DNA of 64,000 bases from positions 310,001 to 374,000 of the forward strand of contig NZ_JACHMW010000001.1 in assembly GCF_014205115.1 (NCBI RefSeq), in the 5' to 3' direction. Made by a program: the position numbers and the translations under genes. Shown piece by piece: positions 7,074 to 14,664 of this stretch (position 1 is its first letter; each line of letters begins with the position of its first letter). This stretch comes from Micrococcus endophyticus. Lineage in GTDB: Bacteria > Actinomycetota > Actinomycetes > Actinomycetales > Micrococcaceae. The notes below the pieces were generated by a model. It was not told the DNA's origin and made no database searches. It saw nothing but the letters and a program-made list of their open reading frames with translations.

Positions 7074-8258
7074 ATGAGCGTCCCGCCAGGCTGGCCGCCG
7101 CGCCGCCGGCGCTCGCCGCTGGCCCTGGCGATCTCCTTCTTCGGCGTGCTCGGCGCGCTCGTGCTCGCCGTCGGGGTGACCCTGCTGGTGGCGGGGCGGA
7201 TGGTCGACGTCGCCGGTGCCCCGGACCCCGTCGTCTCGGCGCGGGAGGCGGCTCCCCAGGACGCCGGCGCGCTCGCCCAGGAGCTGGCCGGCGCCCACGA
7301 GGGCGTGACGGTCGACTGGGACGCGCCCGCCCACGCGGGGTCCGAGCTGGACCCGGGGCTCGCGGTGGACCACGCGCCGGGCATCCTGCTCGTCGAGACG
7401 GTCCTGGGCCAGCGGATGGGCACCGGCACCGGCATGGTCCTCACCCCCGAGGGCCTGGCGCTGACCAACTACCACGTGGTGGAGGACTCCTCCGAGGTCT
7501 TCGTGGTGGAGGCGGACACGGGGGAGCGGCACACGGCCACGGTCCTCGGGCGGGACGCGGAGCACGACGTCGCGGTGCTGGATGTCCACGGCGTCTCCGA
7601 CCTGCCGGTGGCCAGCGTCTCGCTGGACCCGGTCCGGCGCGGGGACGAGGTGGCGGCGGTCGGCAACGGGCGCGGCCAGGGGCATCTCACCGCGGTGCGC
7701 GGCACGGTGCTCGGCACGGACCGCTCCATCATGGCCGCGTCCCAGGGCAGCGACGAGTACGCGCGCCTGACGGGCCTGATCCAGACGGACGCGGACGTGG
7801 TGCCCGGCTACTCGGGCGGTCCCGTGGTGGACGACGACGGCCAGGTGGTCGGCGTCACCGTGGCGGCCAGCGACGGGACGGGCGCGCAGGAGGTCGACGG
7901 CTTCGCCATCCCGCTGGGCGTCGCCTTGGGCGTCGTGGACCAGGTCCTCTCCGGGGAGGAGACGGACACCGTCAGCATCGGCGCGGACGGCGCGCTGGGC
8001 ATCATGGTGGCCGCCGACCCCGAGGCCGGCGTCGTGGTGATGCAGGTGGACGCGGACTCGGCGGCCGAGGCGATCGGCCTCGTGGCAGGGGACGTCGTGC
8101 TGGCCGTCGACGGCCAGGCGGTGGAGGGCAACGCCTCCCGCATGTCCCGCCTGGTGAACGACCACAACGTGGGGGACCGGATCACCGTGACGTGGCGGAC
8201 TGCCTCCGGCGAGGTCCGCGAGGCCGAGGCCGTGCTGCAGGAGGCCGTGGTCAACTGA
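7074..8258 (+). CDS. HtrA/DegP-like S1C serine protease with PDZ domain
   Basis: A membrane-anchored, probably extracytoplasmic protease of 394 residues for misfolded envelope proteins. After a short basic N-terminus a transmembrane anchor spans about residues 15-42. The trypsin-like domain carries the triad His134 (TNYHVVED), Asp165 (EHDVAVLD) and Ser247 (PGYSGGPVVD). A PDZ domain follows at about residues 305-390 (LGIMVAADPEAGVVV, IGLVAGDVVLAVDGQ). ATG 7074 is the first start after tpx; the frame stays open further upstream through tpx in another phase, which is a shadow. In many actinobacteria an htrA sits in the sigE-rseA-tatB locus, but here that locus lacks it. Confidence 0.9.
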   Translation: MSVPPGWPPRRRRSPLALAISFFGVLGALVLAVGVTLLVAGRMVDVAGAPDPVVSAREAAPQDAGALAQELAGAHEGVTVDWDAPAHAGSELDPGLAVDHAPGILLVETVLGQRMGTGTGMVLTPEGLALTNYHVVEDSSEVFVVEADTGERHTATVLGRDAEHDVAVLDVHGVSDLPVASVSLDPVRRGDEVAAVGNGRGQGHLTAVRGTVLGTDRSIMAASQGSDEYARLTGLIQTDADVVPGYSGGPVVDDDGQVVGVTVAASDGTGAQEVDGFAIPLGVALGVVDQVLSGEETDTVSIGADGALGIMVAADPEAGVVVMQVDADSAAEAIGLVAGDVVLAVDGQAVEGNASRMSRLVNDHNVGDRITVTWRTASGEVREAEAVLQEAVVN

Positions 8259-8316
8259 CCCGCCGCGGCCCGGCCGTCTCCCTCGGCGCGGCTCAGCCGT
8301 GCGGGCGCCGTCCGGC

Positions 8317-9105
8317 TCAGCCGAGCAGGTCGAGGGAGATCGCCATCGCGGCGACGCCCAGCAGGACGCCGGCCAGCGTGGCCGCCCGCCCGCCGGCGGC
8401 GCGGGCCGCGGGCAGCAGCGCGTCCAGGCTGACGGTGATCATCACGCCGGCCACGGCGGCGAACACCACCGCCACGAGCGCGGGGGTGAGGAACGGGGCG
8501 AGCAGCAGCCAGCCCACGAGGGCGCCCACGGGCTCGGCGAGGCCGGTGAACGCGGTCCACGCGAAGGCCTTGCGCCGGGAGCCGGTGGCCCGCCGGACGG
8601 GCACGGCCACGGCGATCCCCTCGGGCACGTTGTGCACCGCCATCGCCACGGCCAGCGCCACCCCCACGGACGGGTCCTGCAGGGCGCCCGCGAATGTCAC
8701 GAACCCCTCGGGGACGTTGTGCAGGCCGATCGCCAGCGCCGTCACCATGCCCAGGCGCATCAGCCGCAGCCGGCTCAGCCCGTCGGGGCCGTCCACGTCG
8801 TCCGGCACGCCCGCCGCGGGCACCGGCACCGCGCGCTCGAGGAGCACGTAGCCGGCCGCGCCCACCGCGAGCGCGCCCACTGCGAGGGCGGTGGCGGCCC
8901 CGCCGACCGCGCCGGCCAGCCCCTCGACGGCCACCGGCAGCATCTCCAGGAAGGACACCGCGATCATCACGCCGGCGGCCAGGCCCAGCGCGGCCCCGAG
9001 ACCGCGCCCGGAGGGCTCCTTCCCGACGACGGCGAGGACGCCGCCCAGCACCGTGGCCAGGCCGGCGAAGGCCGTCAGGGCCAGGGCGATCCAGAAGGGG
9101 TCCAC
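8317..9105 (-). CDS. ZIP-family metal permease (ZupT-like)
   Basis: A 262-residue transporter with about eight transmembrane helices for divalent metal uptake (zinc or iron; specificity not readable). Two copies of the HNVPEG signature, in IGLHNVPEGFVTFAGA (helix 4) and AVHNVPEGIAVAVP (helix 5), form the metal-binding centre of ZupT/GufA-type ZIP proteins. The cytoplasmic loop between helices 3 and 4 is short and has no histidine run. GTG 9105 is chosen because AGGAGG lies 7-9 nt upstream; the frame is open much further but the extra part overlaps the FAD oxidoreductase gene. A TAGGAT box at 9144-9149 is a likely -10. Confidence 0.9.
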   Translation of the reverse strand: MDPFWIALALTAFAGLATVLGGVLAVVGKEPSGRGLGAALGLAAGVMIAVSFLEMLPVAVEGLAGAVGGAATALAVGALAVGAAGYVLLERAVPVPAAGVPDDVDGPDGLSRLRLMRLGMVTALAIGLHNVPEGFVTFAGALQDPSVGVALAVAMAVHNVPEGIAVAVPVRRATGSRRKAFAWTAFTGLAEPVGALVGWLLLAPFLTPALVAVVFAAVAGVMITVSLDALLPAARAAGGRAATLAGVLLGVAAMAISLDLLG

Positions 9106-9143
9106 GGCGCATCCTCCTGAAGCACGTGCGGCGGGGTGCGACC

Positions 9144-9149
9144 ATCCTA
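9144..9149 (-). promoter_or_regulatory. Candidate -10 box TAGGAT for the ZIP transporter
   Basis: Minus-strand TAGGAT lies 38 nt before the GTG and would give a leader of about 30 nt with an AGGAGG site. No Zur-like operator was recognised. Confidence 0.35.
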
Positions 9150-9262
9150 ATGAGCCGGCCGGCGGCCTCCGTCTCATCACCGTCTCATGGGTGGGGGCGA
9201 GACTGGCATCGGCTCCGGGGCCCGGCCCCGTCCGCACCGCACGCACCAGCATCGGAGAGTCC

Positions 9263-10771
9263 ATGACCGCCTGGCCCACCCCGTCGCCGGCCCCCGCCGG
9301 TCCCTGCTTCGCGCTGCCGCGGGGCGTCGAGCCCGGCCGCGCCGTGGTGGTGGGCGCCGGACCCAACGGCCTCACGGCCGCGGCGCTGCTCGCCCGCGAG
9401 GGCTGGGAGGTGGACGTGTACGAGCGGGCCCCCGTGCCCGGCGGCGCGTCGGCCTCCGCGCCGGTGCTGGGGGAGGGGACCGTGGTGGACCTCGGCGCGG
9501 CGGGCCATCCGTTCGGCGCGGCCAGCCCCGTGTTCCGGGATCTGGACCTGGCCGCCCACGGGCTGCAGTGGCTGCACCCCGCGGTGCCGATGGGCCACCC
9601 GCTGCCGGACGGCCCGGCCGCGATCCTGCACCGGGACCTGGACGCCACCGCGGAGGGCCTCGGCCCGGACGGGCGCGCGTGGCGCGCGGTCCACGGCGCC
9701 CTCGTGGAGCACATCGAGGAGCTCGTGGCGGACGTGCTCGGCCCGCTGGTGCGCCCCTGGCCCCACCCGGTGGCCATGGCGCGGTTCGGGCTGCGCGCGC
9801 CCTGGCCGGCGGCCCACTTCGGGCGGGCCGTGTTCCGCACCGAGCAGGCCCGCGCCCTCTACACCGGCTCCGCCGTCCACGCGATCATGCCCCCCGGCCG
9901 TCCCCTCACCAGCGCGTTCGGCGCCCTGTTCGGCGCCCTGGGCATGAGCTCGGGCTGGCCCGTGGCCCGCGGCGGCTCCGGGGCCATCACCGACGCGCTC
10001 GTGTCCGTGCTGCGCGCCCACGGCGGGCGCCTGCACCTGGACCAGGAGGTCACGGACCTGCGGGCGCTGCCCGACGCGGACGCCGTCGTGCTGGACATGA
10101 CTCCGCGCCAGGTGGCGCGGCTGCGCGGGACCGACCTGCCGCCCTCCTACGCCGCCGCGCTCCAGCGATGGTGCCCCGGCCCGGCCGTCTCCAAGGTGGA
10201 CTTCCTGCTCGACGGCCCCGTCCCGTGGCGCGACGGGCGACTGGCCGGCGCCGGCACCGTGCACCTCGGCGGCACCGCCGCGGACATCCAGCGGGCCGAG
10301 GCCGACGTCGCCGCCGGCCGCATGCCCGCCCGGCCCTTCGTGATGCTCTGCCAGCAGCAGTCCGCGGACCCCTCCCGCGCGGCCGGCCCCGCCGCGGGGC
10401 GCACCGTCGTCTGGTCCTACGCGCACGTGCCCCACGGGCACCCCGGGGACGTCCGCCCGCTGATCGAGGCGGAGGTGGAGCGGCACGCCCCCGGGTTCCG
10501 GGACCGGATCCTCGGCGCCGTGGACATGCGTCCGGCGGACCTCGAGGCGTGGAACCCCAACCTCGTGGGCGGGGACATCGCCGGCGGCTCGATGGCCGGC
10601 CTGCGGCTGCTGCTGCGCCCCACCGCCTCCCCGCGGCCGCACCGCGCCGGCCGGCCCGGCCTCTACCTCGCCTCGGCCTCCACGCCGCCCGGCGCCGGCG
10701 TGCACGGCATGGCCGGCGCGTGGGCCGTGCGGACCCTGCTGGCCGACCGCGCCCGCGCCACCGGCCGCTGA
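9263..10771 (+). CDS. FAD-dependent oxidoreductase, phytoene-desaturase-like (COG1233)
   Basis: A 502-residue flavoprotein. The dinucleotide-binding motif VVVGAGPNGLTAAALLAREG (residues about 29-48) is followed by an acidic end of strand 2 (VDVYERAP) and PGGASASAP, as in the phytoene dehydrogenase/amine-oxidase superfamily. The C-terminal FAD-contact region reads LYLASASTPPGAGVHGMAGAWA. The substrate is unknown; carotenoid, quinone or lipid are possible, and no carotenoid genes are adjacent. It heads a probable three-gene operon with the small anchored protein and the HTTM-like protein, 82 bp and then a 3-bp overlap apart. ATG 9263 is used because upstream in-frame sequence overlaps the promoter side of the ZIP gene. 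Confidence 0.85.
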   Translation: MTAWPTPSPAPAGPCFALPRGVEPGRAVVVGAGPNGLTAAALLAREGWEVDVYERAPVPGGASASAPVLGEGTVVDLGAAGHPFGAASPVFRDLDLAAHGLQWLHPAVPMGHPLPDGPAAILHRDLDATAEGLGPDGRAWRAVHGALVEHIEELVADVLGPLVRPWPHPVAMARFGLRAPWPAAHFGRAVFRTEQARALYTGSAVHAIMPPGRPLTSAFGALFGALGMSSGWPVARGGSGAITDALVSVLRAHGGRLHLDQEVTDLRALPDADAVVLDMTPRQVARLRGTDLPPSYAAALQRWCPGPAVSKVDFLLDGPVPWRDGRLAGAGTVHLGGTAADIQRAEADVAAGRMPARPFVMLCQQQSADPSRAAGPAAGRTVVWSYAHVPHGHPGDVRPLIEAEVERHAPGFRDRILGAVDMRPADLEAWNPNLVGGDIAGGSMAGLRLLLRPTASPRPHRAGRPGLYLASASTPPGAGVHGMAGAWAVRTLLADRARATGR

Positions 10772-10853
10772 CCCGCCCCGACACCGCCCCGAACCCGCCG
10801 CGACCGACACCGCCCCACCCGCCGCCCGACCGTCATCACCCCCAGGAGGAGCC

Positions 10854-11513
10854 ATGAGAGTCCCGCTCGCACCCCGACCGCTCATCGACCGACCGCCGGC
10901 CCCGACCGCCGCCCCGGAGCCCACCGCCCGGGACGCATGGGCGATCGGCCTCGGCGCGGCCGCCGTCGCCGTGGCCCTGTGGCCGCTGCGCGCCTACGCC
11001 GGCAGCCACCGCTCCGGCACGGACGCGCCGAAGTTCCGGCTCGACTCCTTCCCGCTGTCCACGTACCCCATGTTCTCGGAGCACCGGGGCCGCTCGACGC
11101 ACGTCCCGCACGTCATCGGCCTGACCGCCGAGGGGGAGCGGGTCATCCCGCACCACCGCCACTTCGGCACGGGCGGGGTCAACCAGACCCGCAAGCAGGT
11201 GGCCCGCGCCTTCCGCCGGGGCGACGCCGCCGTCGTCGTCCAGGACTACGCCGACGCCCTGGCCCGCCAGAACGAGGCGCTCGGGGGAGCGGTGCCCACC
11301 GGCTCCGGCCCGGGGTCCACGCGACGCCGCCGCGAGGCCGCGATCGTGACCGTGGAGGCCGTGCGCTCCCGCTTCCGCTTCGACGAGTACATGGCCGGGC
11401 AGCGCCTGCCCCAGCGCGAGCAGGTCCTCGCCCGCTGCGCCGTCGGCGGCAGGGCCGAGGCCGTCCAGGAGCGGCGGGACGCCGCCCAGCTCGGCCGGGA
11501 GGCGGGACGATGA
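10854..11513 (+). CDS. Small single-pass membrane protein of unknown function, linked to HTTM gene
   Basis: I do not recognise a named family. The 219 residues contain one hydrophobic segment at about 30-50 (WAIGLGAAAVAVALWPL) after a Pro/Arg-rich N-terminus, then a soluble domain that includes FPLSTYPMFSEHRGRS, a motif I associate with proteins encoded beside HTTM proteins. A basic C-terminal region follows with many Arg and Glu residues. It has a strong ribosome-binding site (AGGAGGA) upstream. Its stop overlaps the start of the HTTM-like gene, so the two proteins are made together and probably form a complex in the membrane (inference). Confidence 0.65.
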   Translation: MRVPLAPRPLIDRPPAPTAAPEPTARDAWAIGLGAAAVAVALWPLRAYAGSHRSGTDAPKFRLDSFPLSTYPMFSEHRGRSTHVPHVIGLTAEGERVIPHHRHFGTGGVNQTRKQVARAFRRGDAAVVVQDYADALARQNEALGGAVPTGSGPGSTRRRREAAIVTVEAVRSRFRFDEYMAGQRLPQREQVLARCAVGGRAEAVQERRDAAQLGREAGR

Positions 11514-12418
11514 GCACCGGACGCTCCCTCCTCGCCTCCGTGTGGCGGCATGCTGTGGACGTGCTCCGCCCCGCCGCCACGCCCGCCCGCCCCGCCGTGG
11601 TCCGCCTCGGCGTCGGCGCCTTCGCCGCCTGGAACGGGCACCGCCGCCGCGACCTCGTCCGAGGGCTGCACCGGCAGGACCCGCGCCGCTTCGAGCCCGT
11701 GGGCGTGGTGAAGGTCCTCAAGCGGCCACTGCCGCCGCGCGTGGCCGACGGCCTGTTCGACGCCACCCAGGCTGTGAACGCGCTCGCGACCCTCGGGGTG
11801 GCCCATCGCGTCACCGGCCCGCTCAACGCGGCCCTGCAGCTGTGGACGCAGAGCTACCGCAACTCGTGGGGGATGCTCTACCACAACGACAACATGCTGC
11901 TGATGCACCAGATGGTGCTGGGCGTCTCACCGAGCGCCGACGCGTTGAGCGTGGACGCCGCCGTCGCCGGCCGGGGGCTCGCCCCGGCCGTGCTGGAGCG
12001 GCGGCACGGGGGAGTGCTGCCCATGGTCAACGCGGCGACGTGCGTGGTCTACCTCATCTCCGGCGTGGCCAAGGTGCGCAGCGAGCTGGGGGTCAAGTGG
12101 GCCGGCGGCGACGTCCTGCGCGGCCAGATTGCCATCGACGGGCTGCGCAAGGAGCTCTTCGGCTCCGAGATGCCCGCGGCCGGGCGGGCGCTGTACCGGC
12201 AGGAGCACCTCTTCACCCTGATGGCCACCGTGGCCCTGGCCGTCGAGCTGGGGGCGCCGCTGTCCCTGGTGGACCGCCGCCTGGGCCGCGCCTTCGCCGT
12301 GGCCGCGTGGGGGATGCACGTCGGGATCCGCGTGATCATGGGCATCAAGTTCACCTACAACACCTCCGGCGTGAGCTACCTGGGCTACTTCCCGGTAGGC
12401 CCCGCGCTGCCGCGCTGA
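11510..12418 (+). CDS. HTTM-like (vitamin K-dependent gamma-carboxylase-related) membrane protein
   Basis: A 302-residue polytopic membrane protein resembling the HTTM family, relatives of vitamin K-dependent carboxylase. The strongest hint is YRNSWGMLYHNDNMLLMHQM (about residues 112-131), a helix with His and Asn like the HTTM core motif, followed by LGVSPSADALS. Further helices include VNAATCVVYLISGVAKV with a lysine, LFTLMATVALAVELGAPLSL and FAVAAWGMHVGIRVIMGI. Some HTTM members carboxylate glutamate; whether this one is catalytic is unknown. The ATG overlaps the stop of the preceding gene (ATGA). It closes the operon with the FAD oxidoreductase. Confidence 0.7.
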   Translation: MSTGRSLLASVWRHAVDVLRPAATPARPAVVRLGVGAFAAWNGHRRRDLVRGLHRQDPRRFEPVGVVKVLKRPLPPRVADGLFDATQAVNALATLGVAHRVTGPLNAALQLWTQSYRNSWGMLYHNDNMLLMHQMVLGVSPSADALSVDAAVAGRGLAPAVLERRHGGVLPMVNAATCVVYLISGVAKVRSELGVKWAGGDVLRGQIAIDGLRKELFGSEMPAAGRALYRQEHLFTLMATVALAVELGAPLSLVDRRLGRAFAVAAWGMHVGIRVIMGIKFTYNTSGVSYLGYFPVGPALPR

Positions 12419-12472
12419 CCGGCGGCGCATCGTTCCAGGCGACACGCGGGTGGGCGGATCCGGGCGCGGGAC

Positions 12473-12502
12473 TTTCGCGAATCGGAATGTGCCCGCTACA
12501 GT
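12473..12502 (+). promoter_or_regulatory. Probable promoter of the peptide ABC operon
   Basis: TTTCGC at 12473-12478 and TACAGT at 12497-12502 are 18 bp apart. The start would be near 12509, leaving a leader of about 120 nt that includes the palindrome at 12515. Confidence 0.45.
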
Positions 12503-12514
12503 GTGCTCCATCTC

Positions 12515-12528
12515 ACGGAACGTTCCGT
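12515..12528. promoter_or_regulatory. Perfect 14-bp palindrome, candidate operator
   Basis: ACGGAACGTTCCGT is fully symmetric and begins 12 nt after the -10 box, where a repressor would block initiation. A further half-site, GGAACG, follows at 12535-12540. The regulator is unknown. Confidence 0.45.
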
Positions 12529-12627
12529 CTCGGCGGAACGGCCCGGAGGTCGTCTCGCACCACCGGTACCCACCCGTGGCCGGATGCGCGACGTCGCTTG
12601 CACCTCTGATGAACGGAAGCCACTTCC

Positions 12628-14502
12628 ATGAAGTACACCAAGCTCTCCGCCGCCGCGGCCCTCGCCGCCGGCTCTGCCCTGATCCTCTCCGCCTGCGCCC
12701 CGGGCGGCGGCGACGCCGACAACACCGCCTCCTCCGGCAACGGCGGCGCCTCCGGCTCCGCCTCGCAGGGCGGCGAGGCCGGCGCCCCCGAGGTCACCGA
12801 GGGTGACAAGGGCCAGAAGCTCACCGCACCCGTCGACGGCCCCGGCATGGCGGACCTGGGCGACATCCAGCCCCAAGACGACACCATCGCCTACTCCGTC
12901 GGCGCGGACGACTTCGTGTCCTACAACGGCGTGCAGTCCAACACCTACACCACGTACAACTCCGCCGTGGTGGACCGCATGTTCTCCTCCTTCTGGTACT
13001 TCGGCACGGACGGCTCCGTCCAGAGGAACGAGGACTTCGGCACCTACGAGAAGGTCTCGGACGAGCCGCTGCAGGTGAAGTACACGATCGCAGAGGACGC
13101 CAAGTGGTCCGACGGCACCCCCGTCACCGCCGCCGACTACATCCTGCAGTGGGCCGTGGAGAACGACACCGTCAAGGCCGAGGGCGCCGAGGCCCCGCTG
13201 TTCGACTCCATCTCCTTCGAGCAGGGCAAGTACATCACCGAGGCCCCCGAGGGCGACCCCGCCGGCAAGGAGTTCACGGTCACCTACGCCGAGCCCTACG
13301 CCGACTGGGAGATCCTGATCGGCTCCACCCTCCCGGCGCACATCGTCGCCGAGAAGGCCGGCATGACCATCGAGGAGCTCGCCGAGGCCGCCGCGAACAA
13401 GGACGTCGAGGCGCTGACCCCCGCCGCCGAGTTCTGGAACGACGGCTGGGACTTCAACCCGGGCGAGCTGCCGGACCTGGCGGACGTGCCCTCCACCGGC
13501 CCCTACATGTTCAAGGAGGGCGGCTGGCAGGCCGGCCAGAGCATCACGCTCACGGCCAACCCGGAGTACTTCGGCACCCCCGCCGCCACCAAGGAGCTCG
13601 TGCTCCGCTTCGCCGACCCGAAGACCCACGTGCAGGCGCTGCAGAACGGCGATCTGGACGTCATCGAGCCGCAGGCCACCGTGGACACCCTGCAGCAGCT
13701 CGAGGGCCTGGGCGACTCCGTCAACATCCAGACCGGCGACCAGATGACCTGGGAGCACATCGACTACAGCCACGTCGAGGGCTCGGTCTTCGCCGACTCC
13801 CCGGAGCTGCGCGAGGCCTTCGCCCTGTGCGTGCCGCGTCAGCAGATCGTGGACAACCTGATCAAGCCGATCTACCCCGAGGCCCAGGTCATGAACCTGC
13901 GCGAGGTCTTCCCGTTCCAGGACGACTACCAGGAGGTCGTGGACGCGGCCTACCCGTCGGAGCTGGACCAGCCGAACCTCGAGCGTGCCAAGGAGCTCGT
14001 CGAGCAGTCGGGCGTCTCCAACCCGACCGTGCGCCTCGGCTACCAGGCCGGCAACCCGCGCCGCACCGAGACCGTCGCGCTCATCAAGAGCTCGTGCGAC
14101 CAGGCCGGCTTCAACATCCAGGACGCCAACTCGCCGGTGTTCTTCACCGAGGTCCTGCCCGCGGGTGACGTGGATGCGGCCCTGTTCGCCTGGGCCGGTT
14201 CCGGCCAGAAGGCGTCGGGCAAGAACATCTACCACACCACCGGCGCGCAGAACCAGGTGAAGTACTCCAACCCCGAGGTCGACGCCGCGTTTGAGGCCCT
14301 GGCCACCTCGCTGGACGAGGACGAGCAGAAGGAGCAGACCAAGATCATCGAGAAGCTCCTGTGGGAGGACTTCCAGGCGATCCCGCTGTACGCCCACCCG
14401 GGTGTGGTCGGCCACAACGCCGACGTCGCCAACGTGCGCGACTCCGCCGCCCAGTCGGGCGCGCTGTGGAACGTGGAGCAGTGGGTCCGCGTCCAGCAGT
14501 GA
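12628..14502 (+). CDS. Peptide/nickel-type ABC transporter substrate-binding lipoprotein (SBP_bac_5)
   Basis: A 624-residue extracellular solute receptor. The signal peptide ends in the lipobox LILSAC, so Cys23 is the lipidated residue, followed by a Gly/Ser linker. Family 5 features are WSDGTPVTAADYILQW near residue 160, STGPYMFKEG near residue 290, and YSNPEVDAAFEAL towards the end. It is larger than typical DppA (about 510-540) because of the linker and acidic N-terminal region. Substrate is probably oligopeptide or dipeptide. Two strong hairpins separate it from the permease genes, which should leave it in excess. ATG 12628 precedes a normal basic signal-peptide start (MKYTKLS). Confidence 0.92.
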   Translation: MKYTKLSAAAALAAGSALILSACAPGGGDADNTASSGNGGASGSASQGGEAGAPEVTEGDKGQKLTAPVDGPGMADLGDIQPQDDTIAYSVGADDFVSYNGVQSNTYTTYNSAVVDRMFSSFWYFGTDGSVQRNEDFGTYEKVSDEPLQVKYTIAEDAKWSDGTPVTAADYILQWAVENDTVKAEGAEAPLFDSISFEQGKYITEAPEGDPAGKEFTVTYAEPYADWEILIGSTLPAHIVAEKAGMTIEELAEAAANKDVEALTPAAEFWNDGWDFNPGELPDLADVPSTGPYMFKEGGWQAGQSITLTANPEYFGTPAATKELVLRFADPKTHVQALQNGDLDVIEPQATVDTLQQLEGLGDSVNIQTGDQMTWEHIDYSHVEGSVFADSPELREAFALCVPRQQIVDNLIKPIYPEAQVMNLREVFPFQDDYQEVVDAAYPSELDQPNLERAKELVEQSGVSNPTVRLGYQAGNPRRTETVALIKSSCDQAGFNIQDANSPVFFTEVLPAGDVDAALFAWAGSGQKASGKNIYHTTGAQNQVKYSNPEVDAAFEALATSLDEDEQKEQTKIIEKLLWEDFQAIPLYAHPGVVGHNADVANVRDSAAQSGALWNVEQWVRVQQ

Positions 14503-14522
14503 CGTCCCACTGATCCCTGACG

Positions 14523-14553
14523 ACCGGCGGTCCGCTCCCAGCGGACCGCCGGT
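14523..14553 (+). terminator. Intra-operon hairpin, 14-bp perfect stem
   Basis: The arms 14523-14536 and 14540-14553 pair perfectly around a CCC loop, 20 nt after the binding-protein stop. It is likely a partial terminator or 3'-end stabiliser. Confidence 0.7.
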
Positions 14554-14570
14554 GTCGGGACTCAGGACAG

Positions 14571-14595
14571 AGCCCGGCCGGGCACCGGCCGGGCT
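14571..14595 (+). terminator. Second intra-operon hairpin, 11-bp stem
   Basis: The arms 14571-14581 and 14585-14595 pair perfectly around loop GCA, 17 nt after the first hairpin and 69 nt before the permease start. Confidence 0.6.
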
Positions 14596-14664
14596 CTGGC
14601 CGTGAACCGCGGCTCCGCCGCACTTCCCTCTCCTTCGCACGCGCACGGAAGGCCACCCCCTGTT

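Noticed and set aside
8259-8316. Terminator between the HtrA-like gene and the ZIP gene
   Set aside because: Only short, imperfect inverted segments are visible; no stem longer than about 6 bp.
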